Assembly (NCBI GenBank): GCA_032191485.1
Contig: JAVDOI010000178.1
Span: forward strand, 184,001 to 248,000
Length of the DNA stretch: 64,000 nucleotides
Direction of reading: 5' to 3'
DNA from: Leptoclinus maculatus
Taxonomy: Eukaryota; Chordata; Actinopteri; Perciformes; Stichaeidae
Position numbers and translations under genes: made by a program. Shown here one piece after another: positions 10,581 to 25,869 of this stretch; positions within the stretch are counted from its first letter, which is position 1, and every line of letters begins with the position of its first letter. Under the pieces are notes generated by a model. It saw only the letters and a list, made by a program, of their open reading frames with translations, made no database searches and had not been told where the DNA came from.

Positions 10581-11259
10581 GCAACTTCTGCCAGCAACCT
10601 GCAGGTGCCGCCTCCACCTGCAGATTCTGGCAGACAGCTTATGTCACGCCTCCACCTACAGCCTCTGTCAGTAACCTGCAGGTGCAGCCTCCACCTGCAG
10701 GCTGCTGGCAGACAGCTTATGTCACGCCTCCACCTACAGCCTCTGCCAGCAACCTGCAGGTGCCGCCTCCACCTGCAGATTCTGGCAGACAGCTTAGGTC
10801 ACGCCTCCACCTACAGCCTCTGCCGGCAACCTGCAGTTGCCGCCTCCACCTGCAGGTTATTGGCAGACAGCTTAGGCCACGCCTCCACCTACAGCCTCTG
10901 CCAGCAACTTCTGCCAGCAACCTGCAGGTGCCGCCTCCACCTGCAGATTCTGGCAGACAGCTTATGTCACGCCTCCACCTACAGCCTCTGTCAGTAACCT
11001 GCAGGTGCAGCCTCCACCTGCAGGTTGCTGGCAGACAGCTTATGTCACGCCTCCACCTACAGCCTCTGCCGGCAACCTGCAGTTGCCGCCTCCACCTGCA
11101 GGCTATTGGCAGACAGCTTAGGCCACGCCTCCACCTACAGCCTCTGCCAGCAACTTCTGCCAGCAACCTGCAGGTGCCGCCTCCACCTGCAGATTCTGGC
11201 AGACAGCTTATGTCACGCCTCCACCTACAGCCTCTGTCAGTAACCTGCAGGTGCAGCCT

Positions 11260-14200
11260 CCACCTGCAGGCTGCTGGCAGACAGCTTATGTCACGCCTCC
11301 ACCTACAGCCTCTGCCAGCAACCTGCAGGTGCCGCCTCCACCTGCAGATTCTGGCAGACAGCTTAGGTCACGCCTCCACCTACAGCCTCTGCCGTCAACC
11401 TGCAGTTGCCGCCTCCACCTGCAGGTTATTGGCAGACAGCTTAGGCCACGCCTCCACCTACAGCCTCTGCCAGCAACTTCTGCCAGCAACCTGCAGGTGC
11501 CGCCTCCACCTGCAGATTCTGGCAGACAGCTTATGTCACGCCTCCACCTACAGCCTCTGTCAGTAACCTGCAGGTGCAGCCTCCACCTGCAGGTTGCTGG
11601 CAGACAGCTTATGTCACGCCTCCACCTACAGCCTCTGCCAGCAACCTGCAGGTGCCGCCTCCACCTGCAGATTCTGGCAGACAGCTTAGGTCACGTCTCC
11701 ACCTACAGCCTCTGCCAGCAACTTCTGCCAGCAGCCTACAGGTGCCGCCTCCACCTGCAGATTCTGGCAAACAGCTTATGTCACGCCTCCACCTACAGCC
11801 TCTGCCAGCAACCTGCAGGTGCCGCCTCCACCTACAGATTCTGGCAGACAGCTTAAGTCATGCCTCCACCTACAGCCTCTGCCAGCAACCTGCAGGTGCC
11901 GCCTCCACCTACAGGTTACTGGCAGACAGCTTAGGTCAAGTCTCCACCTACAGCCTCTGCCAGCAACTTCTGCCAGCAACCTGCAGGTGCCGCCTCCACC
12001 TACAGGTTACTGGCAGGCAGCTTAGGTCATGCCTCCACCTAAAGCCTCTCTCAGTAACCTGCAGGTGCAGCCTCCACCTGCAGATTCTGGCAGACAGCTT
12101 AGGTCACGCCTCCACCTACAGCCTCTGCCAGCAACCTGCAGGTGCCGCCTCCACCTACAGGTTACTGGCAGACAGCTTAGGTCAAGTCTCCACCTACAGC
12201 CTCTGCCAGCAACTTCTGCCAGTAACCTGCAGGTGCCGCCTCCACCTGCAGATTCTGGCAGACAGCTTATGTCACGCCTCCACCTACAGCCTCTGTCAGT
12301 AACCTGCAGGTGCCGCCTCCACCTGCAGATTCTGGCAAACAGCTTAAGTCATGCCTCCACCTAAAGCCTCTGTCAGTAACCTGCAGGTGCAGCCTCCACC
12401 TGCAGATTCTGGCAGTTAGCTTAAGTCACGCCTCCACCTACAGCCTCTGCCAGCAACCTGCAGGTGCCGCCTCCACCTACAGGTTACTGGCAGACAGCTT
12501 AGGTCAAGTCTCCACCTACAGCCTCTGCCAGCAACTTCTGCCAGTAACCTGCAGGTGCCGCCTCCACCTGCAGATTCTGGCAGACAGCTTATGTCACGCC
12601 TCCACCTACAGCCTCTGCCAGCAACCTACAGGTGCCGCCTCCACCTGCAGATTCTGGCAGACAGCTTAAGTCATGCCTCCACCTACAGCCTCTGCCAGCA
12701 ACCTGCAGGTGCCGCCTCCACCTACAGGTTACTGGCAGACAGCTTAGGTTAAGTCTCCACCTACAGCCTCTGCCAGCAACCTGCAGGTGCCGCCTCCACC
12801 TGCAGATTCTGGCAGACAGCTTATGTCACGCCTCCACCTACAGCCTCTGTCAGTAACCTGCAGGTGCAGCCTCCACCTACAGGTTACTGGCAGACAGCTT
12901 AGGTCAAGTCTCCACCTACAGCCTCTGCCGGCAACCTGCAAGTGCCACCTCCACCTACAGGTTACTGGCAGGCAGCTTAGGTCATGCCTCCACCTAAAGC
13001 CTCTCTCAGTAACCTGCAGGTGCAGCCTCCACCTGCAGATTCTGGCAAACAGCTTAGGTCACGCCTCCACCTACAGCCTCTGCCGGCAACCTGCAGTTGC
13101 CGCCTCCACCTGCAGGTTACTGGCAGACAGCTTAGGTTACGTCTCCACCTACAGCCTCTGCCAGCAACTTCTGCCAGCAACCTACAGGTGCCGCCTCCAC
13201 CTGCAGATTCTGGCAGACAGCTTAAGTCACGCCTCCACCTACAGCCTCTGCCAGCAACCTGCAGGTGCCGCCTCCACCTGCAGGCTGCTGGCAGACAGCT
13301 TATGTCACGCCTCCACCTACAGCCTCTGCCAGCAACCTGCAGGTGCCGCCTCCACCTGCAGATTCTGGCAGACAGCTTAGGTCACGCCTCCACCTACAGC
13401 CTCTGCCGTCAACCTGCAGTTGCCGCCTCCACCTGCAGGTTATTGGCAGACAGCTTAGGCCACGCCTCCACCTACAGCCTCTGCCAGCAACTTCTGCCAG
13501 CAACCTGCAGGTGCCGCCTCCACCTGCAGATTCTGGCAGACAGCTTATGTCACGCCTCCACCTACAGCCTCTGTCAGTAACCTGCAGGTGCAGCCTCCAC
13601 CTGCAGGTTGCTGGCAGACAGCTTATGTCACGCCTCCACCTACAGCCTCTGCCAGCAACCTGCAGGTGCCGCCTCCACCTGCAGATTCTGGCAGACAGCT
13701 TAGGTCACGTCTCCACCTACAGCCTCTGCCAGCAACTTCTGCCAGCAGCCTACAGGTGCCGCCTCCACCTGCAGATTCTGGCAAACAGCTTATGTCACGC
13801 CTCCACCTACAGCCTCTGCCAGCAACCTGCAGGTGCCGCCTCCACCTACAGATTCTGGCAGACAGCTTAAGTCATGCCTCCACCTACAGCCTCTGCCAGC
13901 AACCTGCAGGTGCCGCCTCCACCTACAGGTTACTGGCAGACAGCTTAGGTCAAGTCTCCACCTACAGCCTCTGCCAGCAACTTCTGCCAGCAACCTGCAG
14001 GTGCCGCCTCCACCTACAGGTTACTGGCAGGCAGCTTAGGTCATGCCTCCACCTAAAGCCTCTCTCAGTAACCTGCAGGTGCAGCCTCCACCTGCAGATT
14101 CTGGCAGACAGCTTAGGTCACGCCTCCACCTACAGCCTCTGCCAGCAACCTGCAGGTGCCGCCTCCACCTACAGGTTACTGGCAGACAGCTTAGGTCAAG

Positions 14201-15285
14201 TCTCCACCTACAGCCTCTGCCAGCAACTTCTGCCAGTAACCTGCAGGTGCCGCCTCCACCTGCAGATTCTGGCAGACAGCTTATGTCACGCCTCCACCTA
14301 CAGCCTCTGTCAGTAACCTGCAGGTGCCGCCTCCACCTGCAGATTCTGGCAAACAGCTTAAGTCATGCCTCCACCTAAAGCCTCTGTCAGTAACCTGCAG
14401 GTGCAGCCTCCACCTGCAGATTCTGGCAGTTAGCTTAAGTCACGCCTCCACCTACAGCCTCTGCCAGCAACCTGCAGGTGCCGCCTCCACCTACAGGTTA
14501 CTGGCAGACAGCTTAGGTCAAGTCTCCACCTACAGCCTCTGCCAGCAACTTCTGCCAGTAACCTGCAGGTGCCGCCTCCACCTGCAGATTCTGGCAGACA
14601 GCTTATGTCACGCCTCCACCTACAGCCTCTGCCAGCAACCTACAGGTGCCGCCTCCACCTGCAGATTCTGGCAGACAGCTTAAGTCATGCCTCCACCTAC
14701 AGCCTCTGCCAGCAACCTGCAGGTGCCGCCTCCACCTACAGGTTACTGGCAGACAGCTTAGGTTAAGTCTCCACCTACAGCCTCTGCCAGCAACCTGCAG
14801 GTGCCGCCTCCACCTGCAGATTCTGGCAGACAGCTTATGTCACGCCTCCACCTACAGCCTCTGTCAGTAACCTGCAGGTGCAGCCTCCACCTACAGGTTA
14901 CTGGCAGACAGCTTAGGTCAAGTCTCCACCTACAGCCTCTGCCGGCAACCTGCAAGTGCCACCTCCACCTACAGGTTACTGGCAGGCAGCTTAGGTCATG
15001 CCTCCACCTAAAGCCTCTCTCAGTAACCTGCAGGTGCAGCCTCCACCTGCAGATTCTGGCAAACAGCTTAGGTCACGCCTCCACCTACAGCCTCTGCCGG
15101 CAACCTGCAGTTGCCGCCTCCACCTGCAGGTTACTGGCAGACAGCTTAGGTTACGTCTCCACCTACAGCCTCTGCCAGCAACTTCTGCCAGCAACCTACA
15201 GGTGCCGCCTCCACCTGCAGATTCTGGCAGACAGCTTAAGTCACGCCTCCACCTACAGCCTCTGCCAGCAACCTGCAGGTGCCGC
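11260..15285 (+). repeat. Two tandem copies of a 2014-bp higher-order repeat
   Basis: Marker units at 12029 and 12984 recur at 14043 and 14998. A private variant, GGCAGTTAGCTTAAG in place of GGCAGACAGC, is at 12411 and again at 14425, exactly 2014 bp away, and was not noticed elsewhere. This ties the two copies to a single recent duplication. Confidence 0.85.
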
Positions 15286-17409
15286 CTCCACCTACAGGTT
15301 ACTGGCAGACAGCTTAGGTCAAGTCTCCACCTACAGCCTCTGCCAGCAACTTCTGCCAGCAACCTGCAGGTGCCGCCTCCACCTGCAGATTCTGGCAGAC
15401 AGCTTATGTCACGCCTCCACCTACAGCCTCTGTCAGTAACCTGCAGGTGCAGCCTCCACCTGCAGGTTGCTGGCAGACAGCTTATGTCACGCCTCCACCG
15501 ACAGCCTCTGCCAGCAACCTGCAGGTGCCGCCTCCACCTGCAGATTCTGGAAGACAGCTTAGGTCACGTCTCCACCTACAGCCTCTGCCAGCAACTTCTG
15601 CCAGCAACCTACAGGTGCCGCCTCCACCTGCAGATTCTGGCAGACAGCTTAAGTCATGCCTCCACCTACAGCCTCTGCCAGCAACCTGCAGGTGCCGCCT
15701 CCACCTGCAGATTCTGGCAGACAGCTTAGGTCACGTCTCCACCTACAGCCTCTGCCAGCAACTTCTGCCAGCAGCCTACAGGTGCCGCCTCCACCTGCAG
15801 ATTCTGGCAAACAGCTTAAGTCATGCCTCCACCTACAGCCTCTGCCGGCAACCTGCAGGTGCCGCCTCCACCTACAGGTTACTGGCAGGCAGCTTAGGTC
15901 ATGCCTCCACCTAAAGCCTCTCTCAGTAACCTGCAGGTGCAGCCTCCACCTGCAGATTCTGGCAGACAGCTTAGGTCACGCCTCCACCTACAGCCTCTGC
16001 CAGCAACCTGCAGGTGCCGCCTCCACCTACAGGTTACTGGCAGACAGCTTAGGTCAAGTCTCCACCTACAGCCTCTGCCAGCAACTTCTGCCAGCAACCT
16101 GCAGGTGCCGCCTCCACCTGCAGATTCTGGCAGACAGCTTAGGTCACGCCTCCACCTACAGCCTCTGCCAGCAACCTGCAGGTGCCGCCTCCACCTACAG
16201 GTTACTGGCAGACAGTTTAGGTCAAGTCTCCACCTACAGCCTCTGCCAGCAACTTCTGCCAGCAACCTGCAGGTGCCGCCTCCACCTACAGGTTACTGGC
16301 AGGCAGCTTAGGTCATGCCTCCACCTAAAGCCTCTCTCAGTAACCTGCAGGTGCAGCCTCCACCTGCAGATTCTGGCAGACAGCTTAGGTCACGCCTCCA
16401 CCTACAGCCTCTGCCAGCAACCTGCAGGTGCCGCCTCCACCTACAGGTTACTGGCAGACAGCTTAGGTCAAGTCTCCACCTACAGCCTCTGCCAGCAACT
16501 TCTGCCAGTAACCTGCAGGTGCCGCCTCCACCTGCAGATTCTGGCAAACAGCTTAAGTCATGCCTCCACCTACAGCCTCTGCCGGCAACCTGCAGGTGCC
16601 GCCTCCACCTACAGGTTACTGGCAGGCAGCTTAGGTCATGCCTCCACCTAAAGCCTCTCTCAGTAACCTGCAGGTGCAGCCTCCACCTGCAGATTCTGGC
16701 AGACAGCTTAGGTCACGCCTCCACCTACAGCCTCTGCCGGCAACCTGCAGTTGCCGCCTCCACCTGCAGGTTACTGGCAGACAGCTTAGGTCACATCTCC
16801 ACCTACAGCCTCTGCCAGCAACTTCTGCCAGCAACCTACAGGTGCCGCCTCCACCTGCAGATTCTGGCAGACAGCTTAAGTCATGCCTCCACCTACAGCC
16901 TCTGCCAGCAACCTGCAGGTGCCGCCTCCACCTACAGGTTACTGGCAGACAGCTTAGGTCAAGTCTCCACCTACAGCCTCTGCCAGCAACTTCTGCCAGC
17001 AACCTGCAGGTGCCGCCTCCACCTGCAGATTCTGGCAGACAGCTTATGTCACGCCTCCACCTACAGCCTCTGCCAGCAACCTGCAGGTGCCGCCTCCACC
17101 TGCAGATTCTGGCAGACAGCTTAGGTCACGTCTCCACCTACAGCCTCTGCCAGCAACTTCTGCCAGCAGCCTACAGGTGCCGCCTCCACCTGCAGATTCT
17201 GGCAGACATCTTAAGTCATGCCTCCACCTACAGCCTCTGCCAGCAACCTGCAGGTGCCGCCTCCACCTACAGATTCTGGCAGACAGCTTAAGTCATGCCT
17301 CCACCTACAGCCTCTGCCAGCAACCTGCAGGTGCCGCCTCCACCTACAGGTTACTGGCAGACAGCTTAGGTCAAGTCTCCACCTACAGCCTCTGCCAGCA
17401 ACTTCTGCC

Positions 17410-20350
17410 AGCAACCTGCAGGTGCCGCCTCCACCTACAGGTTACTGGCAGGCAGCTTAGGTCATGCCTCCACCTAAAGCCTCTCTCAGTAACCTGCAGG
17501 TGCAGCCTCCACCTGCAGATTCTGGCAGACAGCTTAGGTCACGCCTCCACCTACAGCCTCTGCCAGCAACCTGCAGGTGCCGCCTCCACCTACAGGTTAC
17601 TGGCAGACAGCTTAGGTCAAGTCTCCACCTACAGCCTCTGCCAGCAACTTCTGCCAGTAACCTGCAGGTGCCGCCTCCACCTGCAGATTCTGGCAGACAG
17701 CTTATGTCACGCCTCCACCTACAGCCTCTGTCAGTAACCTGCAGGTGCCGCCTCCACCTGCAGATTCTGGCAAACAGCTTAAGTCATGCCTCCACCTACA
17801 GCCTCTGCCGGCAACCTGCAAGTGCCACCTCCACCTACAGGTTACTGGCAGGCAGCTTAGGTCATGCCTCCACCTAAAGCCTCTCTCAGTAACCTGCAGG
17901 TGCAGCCTCCACCTGCAGATTCTGGCAAACAGCTTAGGTCACGCCTCCACCTACAGCCTCTGCCGGCAACCTGCAGTTGCCGCCTCCACCTGCAGGTTAC
18001 TGGCAGACAGCTTAGGTTACGTCTCCACCTACAGCCTCTGCCAGCAACTTCTGCCAGCAACCTACAGGTGCCGCCTCCACCTGCAGATTCTGGCAGACAG
18101 CTTAAGTCACGCCTCCACCTACAGCCTCTGCCAGCAACCTGCAGGTGCCGCCTCCACCTACAGGTTACTGGCAGACAGCTTAGGTCAAGTCTCCACCTAC
18201 AGCCTCTGCCAGCAACTTCTGCCAGCAACCTGCAGGTGCCGCCTCCACCTGCAGATTCTGGCAGACAGCTTATGTCACGCCTCCACCTACAGCCTCTGTC
18301 AGTAACCTGCAGGTGCAGCCTCCACCTGCAGGTTGCTGGCAGACAGCTTATGTCACGCCTCCACCGACAGCCTCTGCCAGCAACCTGCAGGTGCCGCCTC
18401 CACCTGCAGATTCTGGAAGACAGCTTAGGTCACGTCTCCACCTACAGCCTCTGCCAGCAACTTCTGCCAGCAACCTACAGGTGCCGCCTCCACCTGCAGA
18501 TTCTGGCAGACAGCTTAAGTCATGCCTCCACCTACAGCCTCTGCCAGCAACCTGCAGGTGCCGCCTCCACCTGCAGATTCTGGCAGACAGCTTAGGTCAC
18601 GTCTCCACCTACAGCCTCTGCCAGCAACTTCTGCCAGCAGCCTACAGGTGCCGCCTCCACCTGCAGATTCTGGCAAACAGCTTAAGTCATGCCTCCACCT
18701 ACAGCCTCTGCCGGCAACCTGCAGGTGCCGCCTCCACCTACAGGTTACTGGCAGGCAGCTTAGGTCATGCCTCCACCTAAAGCCTCTCTCAGTAACCTGC
18801 AGGTGCAGCCTCCACCTGCAGATTCTGGCAGACAGCTTAGGTCACGCCTCCACCTACAGCCTCTGCCAGCAACCTGCAGGTGCCGCCTCCACCTACAGGT
18901 TACTGGCAGACAGCTTAGGTCAAGTCTCCACCTACAGCCTCTGCCAGCAACTTCTGCCAGTAACCTGCAGGTGCCGCCTCCACCTGCAGATTCTGGCAGA
19001 CAGCTTATGTCACGCCTCCACCTACAGCCTCTGTCAGTAACCTGCAGGTGCCGCCTCCACCTACAGATTCTGGCAAACAGCTTAAGTCATGCCTCCACCT
19101 ACAGCCTCTGCCGGCAACCTGCAAGTGCCACCTCCACCTACAGGTTACTGGCAGGCAGCTTAGGTCATGCCTCCACCTAAAGCCTCTCTCAGTAACCTGC
19201 AGGTGCAGCCTCCACCTGCAGATTCTGGCAAACAGCTTAGGTCACGCCTCCACCTACAGCCTCTGCCGGCAACCTGCAGTTGCCGCCTCCACCTGCAGGT
19301 TACTGGCAGACAGCTTAGGTTACGTCTCCACCTACAGCCTCTGCCAGCAACTTCTGCCAGCAACCTACAGGTGCCGCCTCCACCTGCAGATTCTGGCAGA
19401 CAGCTTAAGTCACGCCTCCACCTACAGCCTCTGCCAGCAACCTGCAGGTGCCGCCTCCACCTACAGGTTACTGGCAGACAGCTTAGGTCAAGTCTCCACC
19501 TACAGCCTCTGCCAGCAACTTCTGCCAGCAACCTGCAGGTGCCGCCTCCAACTGCAGATTCTGGCAGACAGCTTATGTCACGCCTCCACCTACAGCCTCT
19601 GTCAGTAACCTGCAGGTGCAGCCTCCACCTGCAGGTTGCTGGCAGACAGCTTATGTCACGCCTCCACCGACAGCCTCTGCCAGCAACCTGCAGGTGCCGC
19701 CTCCACCTGCAGATTCTGGAAGACAGCTTAGGTCACGTCTCCACCTACAGCCTCTGCCAGCAACTTCTGCCAGCAACCTACAGGTGCCGCCTCCACCTGC
19801 AGATTCTGGCAGACAGCTTAAGTCATGCCTCCACCTACAGCCTCTGCCAGCAACCTGCAGGTGCCGCCTCCACCTGCAGATTCTGGCAGACAGCTTAGGT
19901 CACGTCTCCACCTACAGCCTCTGCCAGCAACTTCTGCCAGCAGCCTACAGGTGCCGCCTCCACCTGCAGATTCTGGCAAACAGCTTAAGTCATGCCTCCA
20001 CCTACAGCCTCTGCCGGCAACCTGCAGGTGCCGCCTCCACCTACAGGTTACTGGCAGGCAGCTTAGGTCATGCCTCCACCTAAAGCCTCTCTCAGTAACC
20101 TGCAGGTGCAGCCTCCACCTGCAGATTCTGGCAGACAGCTTAGGTCACGCCTCCACCTACAGCCTCTGCCAGCAACCTGCAGGTGCCGCCTCCACCTACA
20201 GGTTACTGGCAGACAGCTTAGGTCAAGTCTCCACCTACAGCCTCTGCCAGCAACTTCTGCCAGCAACCTGCAGGTGCCGCCTCCACCTGCAGATTCTGGC
20301 AGACAGCTTATGTCACGCCTCCACCTACAGCCTCTGTCAGTAACCTGCAG
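17410..20350 (+). repeat. 1303-bp higher-order repeat, two copies plus part of a third
   Basis: Units at 17464, 17864, 18313 and 18522 recur at 18767, 19167, 19616 and 19825, shifted by 1303 bp, and a further partial match starts at 20070. An equivalent arrangement with a 1304-bp shift is seen at 61685/62989. Confidence 0.75.
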
Positions 20351-23300
20351 GTGCAGCCTCCACCTGCAGGTTGCTGGCAGACAGCTTATGTCACGCCTCC
20401 ACCTACAGCCTCTGCCGGCAACCTGCAGTTGCCGCCTCCACCTGCAGGCTATTGGCAGACAGCTTAGGCCACGCCTCCACCTACAGCCTCTGCCAGCAAC
20501 TTCTGCCAGCAACCTGCAGGTGCCGCCTCCACCTGCAGATTCTGGCAGACAGCTTATGTCACGCCTCCACCTACAGCCTCTGTCAGTAACCTGCAGGTGC
20601 AGCCTCCACCTGCAGGCTGCTGGCAGACAGCTTATGTCACGCCTCCACCTACAGCCTCTGCCAGCAACCTGCAGGTGCCGCCTCCACCTGCAGATTCTGG
20701 CAGACAGCTTAGGTCACGCCTCCACCTACAGCCTCTGCCAGCAACCTGCAGGTGCCGCCTCCACCTACAGGTTACTGGCAGACAGCTTAGGTCAAGTCTC
20801 CACCTACAGCCTCTGCCAGCAACTTCTGCCAGCAACCTGCAGGTGCCGCCTCCACCTACAGGTTACTGGCAGGCAGCTTAGGTCATGCCTCCACCTAAAG
20901 CCTCTCTCAGTAACCTGCAGGTGCAGCCTCCACCTGCAGATTCTGGCAGACAGCTTAGGTCACGCCTCCACCTACAGCCTCTGCCAGCAACCTGCAGGTG
21001 CCGCCTCCACCTACAGGTTACTGGCAGACAGCTTAGGTCAAGTCTCCACCTACAGCCTCTGCCAGCAACTTCTGCCAGTAACCTGCAGGTGCCGCCTCCA
21101 CCTGCAGATTCTGGCAAACAGCTTAAGTCATGCCTCCACCTACAGCCTCTGCCGGCAACCTGCAGGTGCCGCCTCCACCTACAGGTTACTGGCAGGCAGC
21201 TTAGGTCATGCCTCCACCTAAAGCCTCTCTCAGTAACCTGCAGGTGCAGCCTCCACCTGCAGATTCTGGCAGACAGCTTAGGTCACGCCTCCACCTACAG
21301 CCTCTGCCGGCAACCTGCAGTTGCCGCCTCCACCTGCAGGTTACTGGCAGACAGCTTAGGTCACATCTCCACCTACAGCCTCTGCCAGCAACTTCTGCCA
21401 GCAACCTACAGGTGCCGCCTCCACCTGCAGATTCTGGCAGACAGCTTAAGTCATGCCTCCACCTACAGCCTCTGCCAGCAACCTGCAGGTGCCGCCTCCA
21501 CCTACAGGTTACTGGCAGACAGCTTAGGTCAAGTCTCCACCTACAGCCTCTGCCAGCAACTTCTGCCAGCAACCTGCAGGTGCCGCCTCCACCTGCAGAT
21601 TCTGGCAGACAGCTTATGTCACGCCTCCACCTACAGCCTCTGTCAGTAACCTGCAGGTGCAGCCTCCACCTGCAGATTCTGGCAGACAGCTTAAGTCATG
21701 CCTCCACCTACAGCCTCTGCCAGCAACCTGCAGGTGCCGCCTCCACCTGCAGATTCTGGCAGACAGCTTAGGTCACGTCTCCACCTACAGCCTCTGCCAG
21801 CAACTTCTGCCAGCAGCCTACAGGTGCCGCCTCCACCTGCAGATTCTGGCAAACAGCTTAAGTCATGCCTCCACCTACAGCCTCTGCCAGCAACCTGCAG
21901 GTGCCGCCTCCACCTACAGATTCTGGCAGACAGCTTAAGTCATGCCTCCACCTACAGCCTCTGCCAGCAACCTGCAGGTGCCGCCTCCACCTACAGGTTA
22001 CTGGCAGACAGCTTAGGTCAAGTCTCCACCTACAGCCTCTGCCAGCAACTTCTGCCAGCAACCTGCAGGTGCCGCCTCCACCTACAGGTTACTGGCAGGC
22101 AGCTTAGGTCATGCCTCCACCTAAAGCCTCTCTCAGTAACCTGCAGGTGCAGCCTCCACCTGCAGATTCTGGCAGACAGCTTAGGTCACGCCTCCACCTA
22201 CAGCCTCTGCCAGCATCCTGCAGGTGCCGCCTCCACCTACAGGTTACTGGCAGACAGCTTAGGTCAAGTCTCCACCTACAGCCTCTGCCAGCAACTTCTG
22301 CCAGTAACCTGCAGGTGCCGCCTCCACCTGCAGATTCTGGCAGACAGCTTATGTCACGCCTCCACCTACAGCCTCTGTCAGTAACCTGCAGGTGCCGCCT
22401 CCACCTGCAGATTCTGGCAAACAGCTTAAGTCATGCCTCCACCTACAGCCTCTGCCGGCAACCTGCAAGTGCCACCTCCACCTACAGGTTACTGGCAGGC
22501 AGCTTAGGCCATGCCTCCACCTAAAGCCTCTCTCAGTAACCTGCAGGTGCAGCCTCCACCTGCAGATTCTGGCAAACAGCTTAGGTCACGCCTCCACCTA
22601 CAGCCTCTGCCGGCAACCTGCAGTTGCCGCCTCCACCTGCAGGTTACTGGCAGACAGCTTAGGTTACGTCTCCACCTACAGCCTCTGCCAGCAACTTCTG
22701 CCAGCAACCTACAGGTGCCGCCTCCACCTGCAGATTCTGGCAGACAGCTTAAGTCACGCCTCCACCTACAGCCTCTGCCAGCAACCTGCAGGTGCCGCCT
22801 CCACCTACAGGTTACTGGCAGACAGCTTAGGTCAAGTCTCCACCTACAGCCTCTGCCAGCAACTTCTGCCAGCAACCTGCAGGTGCCGCCTCCACCTGCA
22901 GATTCTGGCAGACAGCTTATGTCACGCCTCCACCTACAGCCTCTGTCAGTAACCTGCAGGTGCAGCCTCCACCTGCAGGTTGCTGGCAGACAGCTTATGT
23001 CACGCCTCCACCGACAGCCTCTGCCAGCAACCTGCAGGTGCCGCCTCCACCTGCAGATTCTGGAAGACAGCTTAGGTCACGTCTCCACCTACAGCCTCTG
23101 CCAGCAACTTCTGCCAGCAACCTACAGGTGCCGCCTCCACCTACAGGTTACTGGCAGGCAGCTTAGGTCATGCCTCCACCTAAAGCCTCTCTCAGTAACC
23201 TGCAGGTGCAGCCTCCACCTGCAGATTCTGGCAGACAGCTTAGGTCACGCCTCCACCTACAGCCTCTGCCAGCAACCTGCAGGTGCCGCCTCCACCTACA

Positions 23301-25869
23301 GGTTACTGGCAGACAGCTTAGGTCAAGTCTCCACCTACAGCCTCTGCCAGCAACTTCTGCCAGCAACCTGCAGGTGCCGCCTCCACCTGCAGATTCTGGC
23401 AGACAGCTTATGTCACGCCTCCACCTACAGCCTCTGTCAGTAACCTGCAGGTGCAGCCTCCACCTGCAGGTTGCTGGCAGACAGCTTATGTCACGCCTCC
23501 ACCTACAGCCTCTGCCGGCAACCTGCAGTTGCCGCCTCCACCTGCAGGCTATTGGCAGACAGCTTAGGCCACGCCTCCACCTACAGCCTCTGCCAGCAAC
23601 TTCTGCCAGCAACCTGCAGGTGCCGCCTCCACCTGCAGATTCTGGCAGACAGCTTATGTCACGCCTCCACCTACAGCCTCTGTCAGTAACCTGCAGGTGC
23701 AGCCTCCACCTGCAGGCTGCTGGCAGACAGCTTATGTCACGCCTCCACCTACAGCCTCTGCCAGCAACCTGCAGGTGCCGCCTCCACCTGCAGATTCTGG
23801 CAGACAGCTTAGGTCACGCCTCCACCTACAGCCTCTGCCGGCAACCTGCAGGTGCCGCCTCCACCTGCAGATTCTGGCAGACAGCTTAGGTCACGTCTCC
23901 ACCTACAGCCTCTGCCAGCAACTTCTGCAAACAGCCTACAGGTGCCGCCTCCACCTGCAGATTCTGGCAAACAGCTTAAGTCATGCCTCCACCTACAGCC
24001 TCTGCCAGCAACCTGCAGGTGCCGCCTCCACCTACAGATTCTGGCAGACAGCTTAAGTCATGCCTCCACCTACAGCCTCTGCCAGCAACCTGCAGGTGCC
24101 GCCTCCACCTACAGGTTACTGGCAGACAGCTTAGGTCAAGTCTCCACCTACAGCCTCTGCCAGCAACTTTTGCCAGCAACCTGCAGGTGCCGCCTCCACC
24201 TACAGGTTACTGGCAGGCAGCTTAGGTCATGCCTCCACCTAAAGCCTCTCTCAGTAACCTGCAGGTGCAGCCTCCACCTGCAGATTCTGGCAGACAGCTT
24301 AGGTCACGCCTCCACCTACAGCCTCTGCCAGCAACCTGCAGGTGCCGCCTCCACCTACAGGTTACTGGCAGACAGCTTAGGTCAAGTCTCCACCTACAGC
24401 CTCTGCCAGCAACTTCTGCCAGTAACCTGCAGGTGCCGCCTCCACCTGCAGATTCTGGCAGACAGCTTATGTCACGCCTCCACCTACAGCCTCTGTCAGT
24501 AACCTGCAGGTGCCGCCTCCACCTGCAGATTCTGGCAAACAGCTTAAGTCATGCCTCCACCTACAGCCTCTGCCGGCAACCTGCAGGTGCCGCCTCCACC
24601 TACAGGTTACTGGCAGGCAGCTTAGGTCATGCCTCCACCTAAAGCCTCTCTCAGTAACCTGCAGGTGCAGCCTCCACCTGCAGATTCTGGCAGACAGCTT
24701 AGGTCACGTCTCCACCTACAGCCTCTGCCAGCAACTTCTGCCAGCAGCCTACAGGTGCCGCCTCCACCTGCAGATTCTGGCAAACAGCTTAAGTCATGCC
24801 TCCACCTACAGCCTCTGCCAGCAACCTGCAGGTGCCGCCTCCACCTACAGATTCTGGCAGACAGCTTAAGTCATGCCTCCACCTACAGCCTCTGCCAGCA
24901 ACCTGCAGGTGCCGCCTCCACCTACAGGTTACTGGCAGACAGCTTAGGTCAAGTCTCCACCTACAGCCTCTGCCAGCAACTTCTGCCAGCAACCTGCAGG
25001 TGCCGCCTCCACCTGCAGATTCTGGCAGACAGCTTATGTCACGCCTCCACCTACAGCCTCTGTCAGTAACCTGCAGGTGCCGCCTCCACCTGCAGATTCT
25101 GGCAAACAGCTTAAGTCATGCCTCCACCTACAGCCTCTGCCGGCAACCTGCAGGTGCCGCCTCCACCTACAGGTTACTGGCAGGCAGCTTAGGTCATGCC
25201 TCCACCTAAAGCCTCTCTCAGTAACCTGCAGGTGCAGCCTCCACCTGCAGATTCTGGCAGACAGCTTAGGTCACGCCTCCACCTACAGCCTCTGCCAGCA
25301 ACCTGCAGGTGCCGCCTCCACCTACAGGTTACTGGCAGACAGCTTAGGTCAAGTCTCCACCTACAGCCTCTGCCAGCAACTTCTGCCAGCAACCTGCAGG
25401 TGCCGCCTCCACCTGCAGATTCTGGCAGACAGCTTATGTCACGCCTCCACCTACAGCCTCTGTCAGTAACCTGCAGGTGCAGCCTCCACCTGCAGGTTGC
25501 TGGCAGACAGCTTATGTCACGCCTCCACCTACAGCCTCTGCCGGCAACCTGCAGTTGCCGCCTCCACCTGCAGGCTATTGGCAGACAGCTTAGGCCACGC
25601 CTCCACCTACAGCCTCTGCCAGCAACTTCTGCCAGCAACCTGCAGGTGCCGCCTCCACCTGCAGATTCTGGCAGACAGCTTATGTCACGCCTCCACCTAC
25701 AGCCTCTGTCAGTAACCTGCAGGTGCAGCCTCCACCTGCAGGCTGCTGGCAGACAGCTTATGTCACGCCTCCACCTACAGCCTCTGCCAGCAACCTGCAG
25801 GTGCCGCCTCCACCTGCAGATTCTGGCAGACAGCTTAGGTCACGCCTCCACCTACAGCCTCTGCCGGCA